This document shows, in pieces, positions 44,338-53,521 of a stretch of DNA of 64,000 nucleotides. Source of the DNA: Edaphocola flava. Its GTDB lineage: Bacteria; Bacteroidota; Bacteroidia; Chitinophagales; Chitinophagaceae. The DNA is taken from positions 1,302,001 to 1,366,000 of the forward strand of contig NZ_SAIQ01000001.1 in NCBI RefSeq assembly GCF_004118155.1, written 5' to 3'. Numbering within the stretch: the first letter of the stretch is position 1; the number at the start of each line of letters is the position of its first letter. Both the position numbers and the translations under genes were made by a program. The notes below the pieces were generated by a model. That model did not search any database, was not told the origin of the DNA, and saw only the letters and a list, made by a program, of their open reading frames with translations.

Positions 44338-46017
44338 TTATCTAACGCCTTTTTCCTTCATTACCTGATTCAGCCACTTTAATAAAACAAATCCTATGGC
44401 TGCAGAGACCAGTAATAGTCCGCAGTTAACAATAAAGAAATTCGCTTTATTATCGTACTGGTACCAGGTATTGGCCAGGATACCGCTTAATTTATTACCG
44501 ATTGAAGTGGAGAGGAAAAATCCTCCCATCATCAGGGCTGTAAGACGGGATGGGCTCAATTTAGATACCAAAGATAAGCCCATTGGACTTAAAAACAGCT
44601 CTCCGACCGTAATAACTCCATAACAGCCAATCAGCCATAATGCAGATACTTTCTCCATACCATTATTGCTGTAGTATACGGCAGCTACCATGACCAGCGC
44701 GGACAACGCGGAGATAAACATACCCCAGGCAATTTTGGCCGGCGTGGTCGGTTCCCGCTTCCTGCGGCGCAGCATTGAGAAGAAGGCTACGACAAGCGGC
44801 GTCAGCGAAACAACCCAGAACGGATTTATAGACTGGAACAGCTCCGTATTCATCACCGAGATCGGCTGACCATCGGTCGGGATACTTTCCGGACGTGCAT
44901 TTTTGAAATATACATCATGATCTACTACCTTAATCACTTTGCCCAGCTCATCTTTCTGTGCACGGAACTGGTAATCGTACAGGGTTACCGTATCTTTTAC
45001 AGAAGGTACTTTTTCTGCCAGGTATAATTTATTGGCCGCATCTTCCACACCGCCGGTTACCTGACGATCGGTATAGTATTTGGCCCAACGGGTCAGTACC
45101 GTACCATTTTGTTTAAACACCGCCCAGAACATAATGCTTACCGCAAATATGGCCAGCAGGGCAGCAATAGGTCTCTTATCACTACCGGTAGCGCGTGCAT
45201 ACAGGCTGATGAAGAAAATAATGACAGGGATACAGGCAAAAATGAAGGCATCCGAACTATCACTACCAAAGATATTATTCGGGATCATCCAGCCTAAAGC
45301 ACCAACCACGATGGCCGGCAGGAATACGTACAGCAATACCTGGCTGATGCCCACGTCACCTTTTTCAGTAGGCTTCAGGATATTGGCATGACGATAATGC
45401 TTCAGTCCGATAGTGAATACCAACAGGCCCACAAACATACCTACACCTGCAGTAAGGAAAGCTGCACTCCATCCGTATTTGTTACGCATAAAGGCTGCGA
45501 TGATATTACATACAAAAGCACCAATGTTGATACCCATGTAGAAAATGTTGAACCCCGCATCCTTCTTGTCTTTATACTGTTCTTCAGAATAAAGATTACC
45601 CAATAGTGTAGAGATACTGGGTTTGAAGAATCCGTTACCGATTACAATGAGGGCAATAGAGGTAAAAAATGCGCCCTCCTGGTGAATGCTCAGGCCCATA
45701 TAACCCAGGCCCATCAGTACGCCACCAATATACACAGAATTAATATAGCCCAGTTTACGATCGGCCAGGAAGCCACCGAGGAATGGGGTCAGGTATGTAA
45801 ATGCAATAAAAGTGCCGAAGATGTCTTCTGCTTTCACATCAGGGAACTGCCAGCCACCGCTTTTAGTATCGATCATGTACAGCAGGAATATACCCAGCAT
45901 CAGGTAATATCCGAATCGTTCCCACATCTCTGTAAGGAAGAGGAAAGGTAAGCCCTTTGGGTGATTTTTGCCCTGGGTAGCCGGTCGGCCGCCGGAGGTA
46001 TCATTTGTAGTCGCCAT
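44338..46017 (-). CDS. POT-family proton-coupled oligopeptide transporter
   Basis: 559 aa MFS protein. The proton-coupling ExxERF motif is at residues 30-35 (EMWERF) and the FNIFYMGINIGA block at about 156-167 fits the POT signature. TM segments follow the 6+6 plan. A polar segment of about 85 residues (about 312-398) interrupts the C-terminal half, longer than in E. coli DtpA. It imports di- and tripeptides by proton symport. The barrel gene at 43621 follows by 30 bp. Confidence 0.94.
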   Translation of the reverse strand: MATTNDTSGGRPATQGKNHPKGLPFLFLTEMWERFGYYLMLGIFLLYMIDTKSGGWQFPDVKAEDIFGTFIAFTYLTPFLGGFLADRKLGYINSVYIGGVLMGLGYMGLSIHQEGAFFTSIALIVIGNGFFKPSISTLLGNLYSEEQYKDKKDAGFNIFYMGINIGAFVCNIIAAFMRNKYGWSAAFLTAGVGMFVGLLVFTIGLKHYRHANILKPTEKGDVGISQVLLYVFLPAIVVGALGWMIPNNIFGSDSSDAFIFACIPVIIFFISLYARATGSDKRPIAALLAIFAVSIMFWAVFKQNGTVLTRWAKYYTDRQVTGGVEDAANKLYLAEKVPSVKDTVTLYDYQFRAQKDELGKVIKVVDHDVYFKNARPESIPTDGQPISVMNTELFQSINPFWVVSLTPLVVAFFSMLRRRKREPTTPAKIAWGMFISALSALVMVAAVYYSNNGMEKVSALWLIGCYGVITVGELFLSPMGLSLVSKLSPSRLTALMMGGFFLSTSIGNKLSGILANTWYQYDNKANFFIVNCGLLLVSAAIGFVLLKWLNQVMKEKGVR

Positions 46018-46121
46018 AGATAAAGTAAATGATTAGCTTGCTAAAATAATAAAATAACGCTAAAAAGCCCGAAATATACGGTCGGTTCAGGTACGATGAT
46101 CTTTTTGCCAGCTTTTTTACC

Positions 46122-46129
46122 TAACTTTG
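46122..46129 (+). promoter_or_regulatory. Candidate -7 element for the SNF2 helicase gene
   Basis: TAACTTTG matches TAnnTTTG, 30 bp before the ATG. A TTTG lies 14 bp upstream, too close for a canonical -33, so only the -7 box is supported. Confidence 0.5.
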
Positions 46130-46159
46130 TCGCTTGCTTTTTTTTGACCAATTTATATC

Positions 46160-49100
46160 ATGTCCTTACCCGAAATACTGAAACATATTTATCACAATGC
46201 AACCGATGAAGTAATCCGAAGAGGAAAGAAAATATTTCATACTTCCGGGGTGCAAATGCTGGAAAACGATCCGTTGACCGAACAGGTGGCGTTTCGTGTG
46301 CGGAATGATGTGTATAACAATTTCTACAAGGTAACGATCAGTAACTACCTGCAACCGGGTAAATTATCTATGCGTTGTCAGTGTCCTTATAACATGGGAC
46401 CTGTATGCCGCCACCAGGCCGCAGCCTTATTCCAGTTGAACGATCTGCTGCAAAGCGGATTTTTCGAACATGCCCATATTGATTATAACCAGGAGCATAC
46501 TACTGTACGTATGCGCCAGATCACGGCCAACTTTTTAAAACTATTCTCTTCAGAATCCATTACTGCTATTGCAGAAGACTGGTATGCCGAGAATCGTATT
46601 AACATCATCGAAGCACAGGACGAAGCCGTAAGAGCAGAGGTGATTGATGATGAGTCCCGTAAATTTACGGTAATCATCAAGCAGAACGAGGAGCGCTATT
46701 TTGACACCTCCTGTAGCTGTGCCGAAAAGAACTACCCTTTATGTATCCATAAAGTGTCTGTCTTCCTGGAGATCCTGTATAAACATGGGGCTAATTACTT
46801 TAGTTCTCTGCGCAACTGGGATACGCAGAAAAATAAGCTTCTGGCGCTCTACGGATATACGGTTGATGATGACCTGACCGGGAAGTTTGAATTCTCCTAT
46901 CACGAAGGCAAACCTTTCCTGCGTGTTCTGGATAAAACAATCAAGAAACTGGACTTTAATGCCGCAGGCAAACCTGTAGCGCCGGAGCCGGTTAAGGAAG
47001 CAACTTCTTCAATAAGAGAAGAGCGTAAGAAGCTGGGTGTGCTTATCCGCAACATCAGTGATTACTATCCATACACTTCTTTCGACCTGGTAGCCGGTGT
47101 GCCTACTGCCGAGGGAGATGCGTATGAGCGAAATATAGAGCCGGTACTGTATAATCAGTACATTGATCCTATCTTCCTTGATGACCGGGAGAAGATCCTC
47201 ATTACGGCATTGCGTAAGCAAAGCCCCGACGAGCTGGTAAAATGGCTGAAGAAAAACTCGCCTTTCGGAGATTTCCTGGATGGTGTGGACAAAGATCTGC
47301 GCAATAATCCGAACAATGATCTGAAGCAACAGGTATGGGACTTTACCATTCCGCGCTATCAGCGACTGTTTGCACAGTATAAAGATTATCCGTTTATCTA
47401 TTACGCCCGCAAAAAGGACAGCCTGAAACCGGCAGACCTGGTTAAGTGTGCCTTTAGTGAACAAGTGTTTACGGCGCATATTGATGTAAAACCATTTAAA
47501 ACGGGTGTAAATGTCTCCCTGCAGATCTCTATCGCAGACCAGATATTGAATATAGATGAAGTAGAATTACTGAACGCAGGTCTGGTATTGTATAAAAATA
47601 CTTTTCATACGATCGGTAATATAGATACTATTGATATCATCGCGAAGTTTGATAAATCCGGCGTGATGTATATTGGTAAAGCAGAATGGAGCAAGTTTCT
47701 TGAAGAAACACTGATGCCGCTTTCTGCAAAAACAACTATACACTTCCACGAGAAATTGCAGGAACGTGTGGTAGCCGAAGAGCCTAAATACAAACTGTAC
47801 CTGAAAGAGTCTGACAAGATGATGGCCTTTAAACCGGCCTTCTCTTATGCCGGTATCGAAAAACACTGGCTGGATACTTCTTCGGCAGTAAGTGCCCGTA
47901 ATGGTAAAGTAGTGGTGTATGAGCGTAACGAAGCCTCAGAGCAGACCTTCCTCAACCTGCTGCGTTACCTGCACCCTTCTATGCAGGAGAGTCGTAAATC
48001 TCAGTCCTTTCTGTTGCTGGCAACAGAAGCACTTAAAGGTAGCTGGTACTTCCATTTTATGGATACCCTTAAGGAGCAAAATGTAGAGATCATCGGTTAC
48101 GAAAACCTGAAACAAATGCGCATCAATCCGCATAAGCCGATCACCAATCTGAATATGAAGAGCGGTATCGACTGGTTTGATGTAGAGCTGACGGTATCCT
48201 TTGGCGACCAGCAGGTGACCGTCAATGAGGTAAAGAAAGCTCTAAGCAAGAAGCAAACATACGTGCAGCTGAAAGATGGCAGTATGGGTTTATTCACCGA
48301 TGAGTGGATGGACAAATATGCCCTGATGCTGAAGCTGGGACAGGTGAAGGACGGAAGTGTACGCCTGAAAAAATTCCACTTCTCTGCGCTGGAAGGCCTG
48401 CAGGAAGAACTGGGACCAAATGAAGAATTGCAGGATCTGTATGAGAAAAAAGAGCGCCTGATCAATTATGAATTTGATGAGACAACACCGGCAGAAATCC
48501 CGGATAATGTACATGCTACATTAAGACCATATCAGCAGGCTGCATTCAAATGGATGACCTTCCTGAATGAGACCGGTTGGGGTGGTATCCTGGCAGATGA
48601 TATGGGTCTGGGTAAAACCCTGCAAACACTGACCTTCATGCAATCATACCAGAACAAACAACCGGATTCCAAATTCCTGGTTATTTGTCCTACGTCCCTG
48701 ATGCATAACTGGTCCAGTGAGATTAAGAAATTTACCCCTGACCTGAAAAGCATGATGCACCATGGTTCGAAGAGAAACAGCAAAGTGTCTGACTTTGATC
48801 CGTTCCATGTAATCATTACCACATACGGTACATTGCGTAGCGATATCAAAATGCTGCAGCAGATCAACTTTGATTATGTGGTGATGGATGAATCGCAAGC
48901 GATTAAGAACCCGATATCACTCGTGGCCAAAGCGGCATTGCAACTGCAATCCAAAAACCGTCTGGCATTGAGTGGTACTCCGGTACAGAATAATACATTT
49001 GACCTGTATGCACAGATGAACTTCCTGAACCCGGGTATGTTCGGCTCTATCGACTTCTTCCGTAATGAATTTGCGACGCCGATTGATAAGAACCAGGAGG

Positions 49101-49909
49101 AAGAGGTGAAAGTGCAGCTGCGTAAAATGATCCATCCGTTCCTGTTGCGCCGTACCAAAGAGCAGGTAGCACCTGATCTTCCGGAAAAAGTAGAAACCGT
49201 ACTCTTCTGTGAAATGGGTACCAAGCAAAGGAAAATATACGATGCATACCGTTCCGAATATCGCTCCAAGATCCTGGGTGAGATTGAGGCAAAAGGTATT
49301 GAGCGTGCACAGATGAGTATCCTGCATGGTCTGATGAAATTGCGTCAGATCTGTGACTCACCGGCTATCCTGAATGAAGCAGAGAAATTTGAAAACCACT
49401 CTGTGAAAATCGATGAACTGGTGCGTGAGATCAGTGAGAATACAGGTAACCACAAGGCCCTAATCTTCTCTCAGTTCCTGGGTATGCTGGGACTGATCCG
49501 TGATCAGCTGGAGAAACTGGGTATCCCTTATGTGTATTTCGATGGTGGTACTTCAATGACCGAAAGAGAGAAAGCCATCAACGAGTTCCAGAACAGTGAC
49601 GATTGCCGTGTGTTCCTGATCTCCCTTAAAGCAGGTGGTGTGGGGCTGAACCTTACCGCAGCCGATTATGTATACATCGTAGACCCTTGGTGGAACCCTG
49701 CAGTAGAGCAGCAAGCCATTGACCGTACGCACCGTATCGGGCAGACCAAGAGCATCTTTGCCTATCGCCTGATCTGTAAGGATACGATCGAGGAAAAAAT
49801 CATGATGTTACAGGAGCGTAAGCTGAACCTGGTAAAAGACCTGATTGCCGATGATAGTGGCTTCCTGAAAAAATTGACCAAAGAAGATATCTCTTACTTA
49901 CTGAGTTAA
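46160..49909 (+). CDS. SNF2-family DEAD/DEAH-box helicase with tandem SWIM zinc fingers
   Basis: 1249 aa. Two SWIM-type zinc fingers of identical spacing lie near the N-terminus: C73-x-C75-x7-C83-x-H85 and C185-x-C187-x7-C195-x-H197. A long middle region of about 550 residues follows, then the SNF2 ATPase core with Walker A DDMGLGKT (Lys819), DESQ box (910-913) and the C-terminal helicase lobe (GGVGLNLTAADYV, DRTHRIGQ). SNF2 proteins are dsDNA-translocating motors that remodel protein-DNA complexes, e.g. RapA at RNA polymerase. Single gene with its own terminator. Precise role unknown. Confidence 0.93.
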   Translation: MSLPEILKHIYHNATDEVIRRGKKIFHTSGVQMLENDPLTEQVAFRVRNDVYNNFYKVTISNYLQPGKLSMRCQCPYNMGPVCRHQAAALFQLNDLLQSGFFEHAHIDYNQEHTTVRMRQITANFLKLFSSESITAIAEDWYAENRINIIEAQDEAVRAEVIDDESRKFTVIIKQNEERYFDTSCSCAEKNYPLCIHKVSVFLEILYKHGANYFSSLRNWDTQKNKLLALYGYTVDDDLTGKFEFSYHEGKPFLRVLDKTIKKLDFNAAGKPVAPEPVKEATSSIREERKKLGVLIRNISDYYPYTSFDLVAGVPTAEGDAYERNIEPVLYNQYIDPIFLDDREKILITALRKQSPDELVKWLKKNSPFGDFLDGVDKDLRNNPNNDLKQQVWDFTIPRYQRLFAQYKDYPFIYYARKKDSLKPADLVKCAFSEQVFTAHIDVKPFKTGVNVSLQISIADQILNIDEVELLNAGLVLYKNTFHTIGNIDTIDIIAKFDKSGVMYIGKAEWSKFLEETLMPLSAKTTIHFHEKLQERVVAEEPKYKLYLKESDKMMAFKPAFSYAGIEKHWLDTSSAVSARNGKVVVYERNEASEQTFLNLLRYLHPSMQESRKSQSFLLLATEALKGSWYFHFMDTLKEQNVEIIGYENLKQMRINPHKPITNLNMKSGIDWFDVELTVSFGDQQVTVNEVKKALSKKQTYVQLKDGSMGLFTDEWMDKYALMLKLGQVKDGSVRLKKFHFSALEGLQEELGPNEELQDLYEKKERLINYEFDETTPAEIPDNVHATLRPYQQAAFKWMTFLNETGWGGILADDMGLGKTLQTLTFMQSYQNKQPDSKFLVICPTSLMHNWSSEIKKFTPDLKSMMHHGSKRNSKVSDFDPFHVIITTYGTLRSDIKMLQQINFDYVVMDESQAIKNPISLVAKAALQLQSKNRLALSGTPVQNNTFDLYAQMNFLNPGMFGSIDFFRNEFATPIDKNQEEEVKVQLRKMIHPFLLRRTKEQVAPDLPEKVETVLFCEMGTKQRKIYDAYRSEYRSKILGEIEAKGIERAQMSILHGLMKLRQICDSPAILNEAEKFENHSVKIDELVREISENTGNHKALIFSQFLGMLGLIRDQLEKLGIPYVYFDGGTSMTEREKAINEFQNSDDCRVFLISLKAGGVGLNLTAADYVYIVDPWWNPAVEQQAIDRTHRIGQTKSIFAYRLICKDTIEEKIMMLQERKLNLVKDLIADDSGFLKKLTKEDISYLLS

Positions 49910-49929
49910 TATATTTTGATCTGAACCTT

Positions 49930-49954
49930 AAGGGAGTGCCGTCGGCACTCCCTT
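49930..49954 (+). terminator. Terminator after the SNF2 helicase gene
   Basis: An 11-bp stem (49930-49940 with 49944-49954, AAGGGAGTGCC) with a GTC loop followed by a run of seven or more T, a textbook intrinsic terminator. Confidence 0.95.
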
Positions 49955-50055
49955 TTTTTACATGTACATTATCCCGGAAATGTTAAACATTGCCGGACAA
50001 GAATATAAATTTCAGAAAAGCCGTATTCCAGCCTTCGGTTTTAAGCTTTTCACCC

Positions 50056-50063
50056 TAAATTTG
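50056..50063 (+). promoter_or_regulatory. Candidate -7 element immediately before the merR start
   Basis: TAAATTTG matches TAnnTTTG. It lies only 4 bp before the ATG at 50068, so transcription would start at or after that codon. Either the mRNA is leaderless, the start is the second ATG (50077), or this is a chance match. Confidence 0.4.
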
Positions 50064-50067
50064 TACT

Positions 50068-51420
50068 ATGAGCCAAATGCCCACACTTTTTGACGATGAG
50101 GAATACTTTATCCCTCAACCACAGAAAGAAGTAAAGAAAAATACACCCAAAAAAGGAAAGAAAGTAACAGAGCCGGAAGCACCTGCTGAACCGGAAGAAG
50201 AAGTCGTATCCGAAATTGTAGCTGAGATGGTATCGGAAGCAGAACCGGTTGAGGAAATCCCTGCGGCTACCATTGCGATAGAGACAGAAGCACCTGCGGT
50301 AGAGGAAACAACCGTAGCAGAAGAAATCTCTACAGAGGCAGACCCCGTAGCAGAGGAGCCTTCTATCGCGATACAAGAAGAGGAAGAAATAACCATAGAA
50401 GAAATCATTGCAATAGAAGAAGAGGTGCCTGCAGAGGAGCCGGAGCCTGTAGCGATCAGTGATGAAGAGTCTGCCCTAATCGAGGAGACAGCAGAGGAGG
50501 AATTAATCGCTATTGAAGCAGCTGATGATATGCCTGCCGAGGAAGTAACTGTATCGGAAACTGAGGAAGAAATTGTACCAGAACCGTCAGAACCTTTGAC
50601 TGAAGAGGCCGCTGATGCAATAGAGGAAGAAGACCTGTCTGCGGAAGCAGAAATGACAGCACCTGATACTTTCGAAATAGAAGAGAAGATTACAGAAACG
50701 GAAACAGAAGAAGAAAGCGAAACGGAAGCGATTGGCTTGGAGGAAAAACCTGAGGAAACGGAAGCGATAACCGAACAAATCACTTTCGAAGTTCCGGAAA
50801 TTGAAGAAGAGACTACACAACAGGAAATCTCTATTGCCCCGATAAAAGAAGAACCGGTCGACAACCTGGATAAACTGATGTTTACCGAGATGATCGCACT
50901 GGACTATACCGCTTATGCCGGGCTCAGCTTTGAGCCGGGAGCCGCCCCTGTGGTGGAATCCAAAGAGGCCGAGCAAGAAAGCAAACCGGAGCAGGATGTA
51001 ACGGAAGAACCGATCATTGCTGAAGAGGACGGGCAGCCATGGAAAGAAAGCCTGGTCGCAACCGAACCGGAAGCAGAGGCGCAAACAACGGCCTTACCGG
51101 AATTCGATCTGGAGAATAAATATTACACCATTGGTGAAGTAGCGCAGATGTTTGGGGTTAATGTCTCTCATATCCGATTCTGGACTACAGAGTTCAGCCT
51201 GAAAGTACGTACTACGCGCAAAGGCGATCGTCTTTATAATCCGGAGAATATCGGGAAACTACGCCTGATTCATCACCTGGTAAAAGAAAATAAGCATACC
51301 ATTAAAGGAGCCAAAGAGCAATTAAAAGCCCGTAAACAGGCCATTAATGCACAGGTAGACCTGAAAGATAAATTATCCTCACTGAAAGCACAACTGGAAA
51401 GGATTAAGCGAAATTTATAG
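50068..51420 (+). CDS. MerR-family transcriptional regulator with a long acidic N-terminal extension
   Basis: 450 aa, far longer than usual MerR proteins (about 110-150). The MerR HTH is C-terminal: YYTIGEVAQMFGVNVSHIRFW starts at residue 352 and is followed by LYNPENIGKLRLIHHLV and a coiled-coil tail. Residues 1-350 are low-complexity, dominated by Glu, Ala, Thr and Pro, with no recognised domain except a short hydrophobic stretch (LDKLMFTEMIALDY) near 272. The acidic arm could bind partners, hold the HTH off DNA or be a flexible spacer. It is 1 bp from the following amidohydrolase gene. Confidence 0.85.
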   Translation: MSQMPTLFDDEEYFIPQPQKEVKKNTPKKGKKVTEPEAPAEPEEEVVSEIVAEMVSEAEPVEEIPAATIAIETEAPAVEETTVAEEISTEADPVAEEPSIAIQEEEEITIEEIIAIEEEVPAEEPEPVAISDEESALIEETAEEELIAIEAADDMPAEEVTVSETEEEIVPEPSEPLTEEAADAIEEEDLSAEAEMTAPDTFEIEEKITETETEEESETEAIGLEEKPEETEAITEQITFEVPEIEEETTQQEISIAPIKEEPVDNLDKLMFTEMIALDYTAYAGLSFEPGAAPVVESKEAEQESKPEQDVTEEPIIAEEDGQPWKESLVATEPEAEAQTTALPEFDLENKYYTIGEVAQMFGVNVSHIRFWTTEFSLKVRTTRKGDRLYNPENIGKLRLIHHLVKENKHTIKGAKEQLKARKQAINAQVDLKDKLSSLKAQLERIKRNL

Positions 51421-51421
51421 T

Positions 51422-52585
51422 ATGAAGTATTATAGTGCAGCGCACATTCATGATGGGAGAGACTGGGTCGCAGATCCGGAGCTGGTACTGGCATTTGATG
51501 AGGACAACATTTTTACCGGATATGTATCCCGCTCGGGACTGGAACCCGATCAGGTACAAGAGCTCGATGGAATTTTATGCCCGGGTTTTGTCAATGCACA
51601 TTGCCACCTGGAGTTGTCCCACACCAAAGGTATGATTCCCGAACATACCGGATTGGTTACCTTCCTGGGCAAGGTAGTATTTAACCGTGCGGCTGACGAG
51701 CAAAGCAAACTTCATGCCATTGAAATAGCGATGGCGGCGCTGGAAGCATCCGGTTGTATTGCAGTTGGAGACATAGCCAATACGGAGGACCTGCTGCATT
51801 TACGCCTGCAGGGCAATATGCACGTGCATACGTTTGTAGAGACTATGGGCTTTATCCCGCAGACCGCAACACAACGTATGGCATTCCCGGAGCAGGTACA
51901 CCGTAGCTATGCTGCACAGACAAGTCATCCCAAAGGATATGTACTGAGGCAGTCCATTGTACCGCATGCACCCTACTCCGTTTCGGATAAGTTATTTGAG
52001 CTCATCGATGATTTTGAACCGGGTAGCCTGCTGTCGATCCATAATGAAGAGACACCTGCGGAGAACCAGTATTTCATAGAGAAAACCGGGGAAATGAAGG
52101 AACTGTATAAAACACTGAATATTGACGATACTTACTTTCAGCCTTCAGGAAAAACATCCTTACAAACATATCTCCCATACATTAAGCAGCCACATGATCT
52201 GTTGCTGGTGCATAATACCTGTATAACAAACGAAGACCTGGCTTACCTGGATCAGTATAATGGAAATGTATCACTCTGTCTGTGCCCTAATGCCAACTGG
52301 TATATAGAGCGTGCCTTACCGGATATACCGGCAATGATGGCTTCGGGGCATAATATCTGTCTCGGAACCGATAGTCTCGCCTCCAATCATGACCTGAATA
52401 TTTATGGGGAAATACAGAAGATAAAAGAACATTACCCGCAGATCGCACTGTCTGAGCTACTATCCTGGGCCACGATGGGTGGTGCCAGAGCTTTACAGCT
52501 GGATCATATTATCGGATCGTTCGAACCGGGTAAAAGACCCGGTCTGGTACAGATCCACGAAGAAGTATCTAAAAGAATTATGTAG
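51422..52585 (+). CDS. Amidohydrolase (cytosine/adenosine deaminase-like superfamily)
   Basis: 387 aa TIM-barrel metal-dependent hydrolase. The first metal motif is H60-x-H62 in GFVNAHCHLELSH, and the later metal or proton-relay Asp317 is in LGTDSLASNHDLN. The pattern fits SsnA/MtaD-like amidohydrolases (deaminases or aminohydrolases on small ring compounds). The N-terminal composite beta domain is split around the barrel. It starts 1 bp after the MerR gene, so it may belong to the same transcript and perhaps the same regulon. Substrate unknown. Confidence 0.88.
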   Translation: MKYYSAAHIHDGRDWVADPELVLAFDEDNIFTGYVSRSGLEPDQVQELDGILCPGFVNAHCHLELSHTKGMIPEHTGLVTFLGKVVFNRAADEQSKLHAIEIAMAALEASGCIAVGDIANTEDLLHLRLQGNMHVHTFVETMGFIPQTATQRMAFPEQVHRSYAAQTSHPKGYVLRQSIVPHAPYSVSDKLFELIDDFEPGSLLSIHNEETPAENQYFIEKTGEMKELYKTLNIDDTYFQPSGKTSLQTYLPYIKQPHDLLLVHNTCITNEDLAYLDQYNGNVSLCLCPNANWYIERALPDIPAMMASGHNICLGTDSLASNHDLNIYGEIQKIKEHYPQIALSELLSWATMGGARALQLDHIIGSFEPGKRPGLVQIHEEVSKRIM

Positions 52586-52757
52586 CAGAAGACTCGTCTT
52601 CTGCTTTTTTGTTTTTGATGGCATCCATCAGTGCATCATGTCGCTCTTTGAGTCGCTCATGTCGTGCCGCCTTTCTTGCCGCACTCTTCTGACTCATGTA
52701 AGAGAAGACCCCGTATGCAAAAAGAATAGCCAGTAATATCAGCAGGTTCCAGCCCAT
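52578..52757 (-). CDS. Small single-TM membrane protein (59 aa) downstream of recR
   Basis: An ATG at 52757 opens a 59-codon frame to a TAA at 52578-52580. It begins MGWNLLILLAILFAYGVF, one hydrophobic segment of about 18 residues, followed by a positively charged, Ala/Lys/Arg-rich helix (SAARKAARHERLKERHD) and an acidic Glu/Ser tail. It starts 9 bp after the recR stop, in the same direction, so a recR operon is likely. Its last three codons overlap the end of the convergent amidohydrolase gene by 8 bp, and the amidohydrolase terminator lies within its coding sequence. No family recognised. Confidence 0.6.
   Translation of the reverse strand: MGWNLLILLAILFAYGVFSYMSQKSAARKAARHERLKERHDALMDAIKNKKAEDESSAT
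52584..52605 (+). terminator. Terminator after the amidohydrolase gene
   Basis: A 10-bp stem (52584-52593 with 52596-52605, AGCAGAAGAC) with a 2-nt loop and a T run after it. It overlaps the amidohydrolase stop codon and the C-terminal codons of the opposite-strand small protein. Confidence 0.8.
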
Positions 52758-52766
52758 AAAGCAGTA

Positions 52767-53381
52767 TTAATGTTGTAATACATCTACCGGAAGACGTTTC
52801 GCAATCGCCTTGCCCAGCGTAATTTCATCTGTATACTCCAGTTCACCGCCAAAGGCTATACCACGGGCAATGCCAGAGATGAGTACATTAGTTCCCTTTA
52901 GTTGCTTGCCGATATAGTACACCGTAGTATCCCCTTCGATCGTAGGGCTTAAAGCCATAATGATTTCTTTCGGCTGATGTTGCTTTACCCGCTCCACCAG
53001 CTGACTGATGTATAGCTGATCGGGACCTATTCCTTCCAGGGGAGATAATAATCCGCCGAGAATATGATATACACCGCTGAACTGGCCCGTATTTTCAATA
53101 GTGATCAGGTCGCGGAAGTTCTCTACTACACAGATCAGTTCCTTGCTGCGGGAAGGGTTCTCGCAGATGCTGCATATATCTGTATCGGCAATATTGTTGC
53201 ATTCTTTGCAGAAACGGATATCATCACGCATACGCTGTATCCGTTCCGTAAACATACTGGTCACCTCTGGTTGTTCTTTCAGCAAATGTAATACCATGCG
53301 CAGGGCCGTCTTTTTCCCGATGCCCGGCAGTTTACAAAAAGCTTCTACAGCATCTTCTATCAGTTTAGAGGTAAAAATCAT
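52767..53381 (-). CDS. recR: Recombination protein RecR
   Basis: 204 aa. N-terminal helix-hairpin-helix (LPGIGKKTALRM), a four-Cys zinc finger CKECNNIADTDICSIC at about 57-72 and a Toprim domain (ICVVENFRDLITIENTG, then HILGGLLSPLEGIGPDQL). RecR with RecO and RecF loads RecA onto gapped DNA. Length is typical. It is the first gene of a short leftward unit with the small membrane protein. Confidence 0.97.
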   Translation of the reverse strand: MIFTSKLIEDAVEAFCKLPGIGKKTALRMVLHLLKEQPEVTSMFTERIQRMRDDIRFCKECNNIADTDICSICENPSRSKELICVVENFRDLITIENTGQFSGVYHILGGLLSPLEGIGPDQLYISQLVERVKQHQPKEIIMALSPTIEGDTTVYYIGKQLKGTNVLISGIARGIAFGGELEYTDEITLGKAIAKRLPVDVLQH

Positions 53382-53521
53382 TGGAGGTATCTAAAAATCG
53401 TAGTAAATATTCGTTTATATATAAATAGTACTGCAAAAATATTCAATTTAACAAGATCAAATACCAATATTTTCTGTCTGTACTGGATAAATAATGTAAT
53501 TTGCCAATATTAAATAAATTT

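Noticed and set aside
50115-50864. 249-codon minus-strand frame rich in Ser
   Set aside because: It is the mirror of the Glu-rich repeats of the MerR arm; GAA/GAG codons read backwards give Ser and Phe runs.
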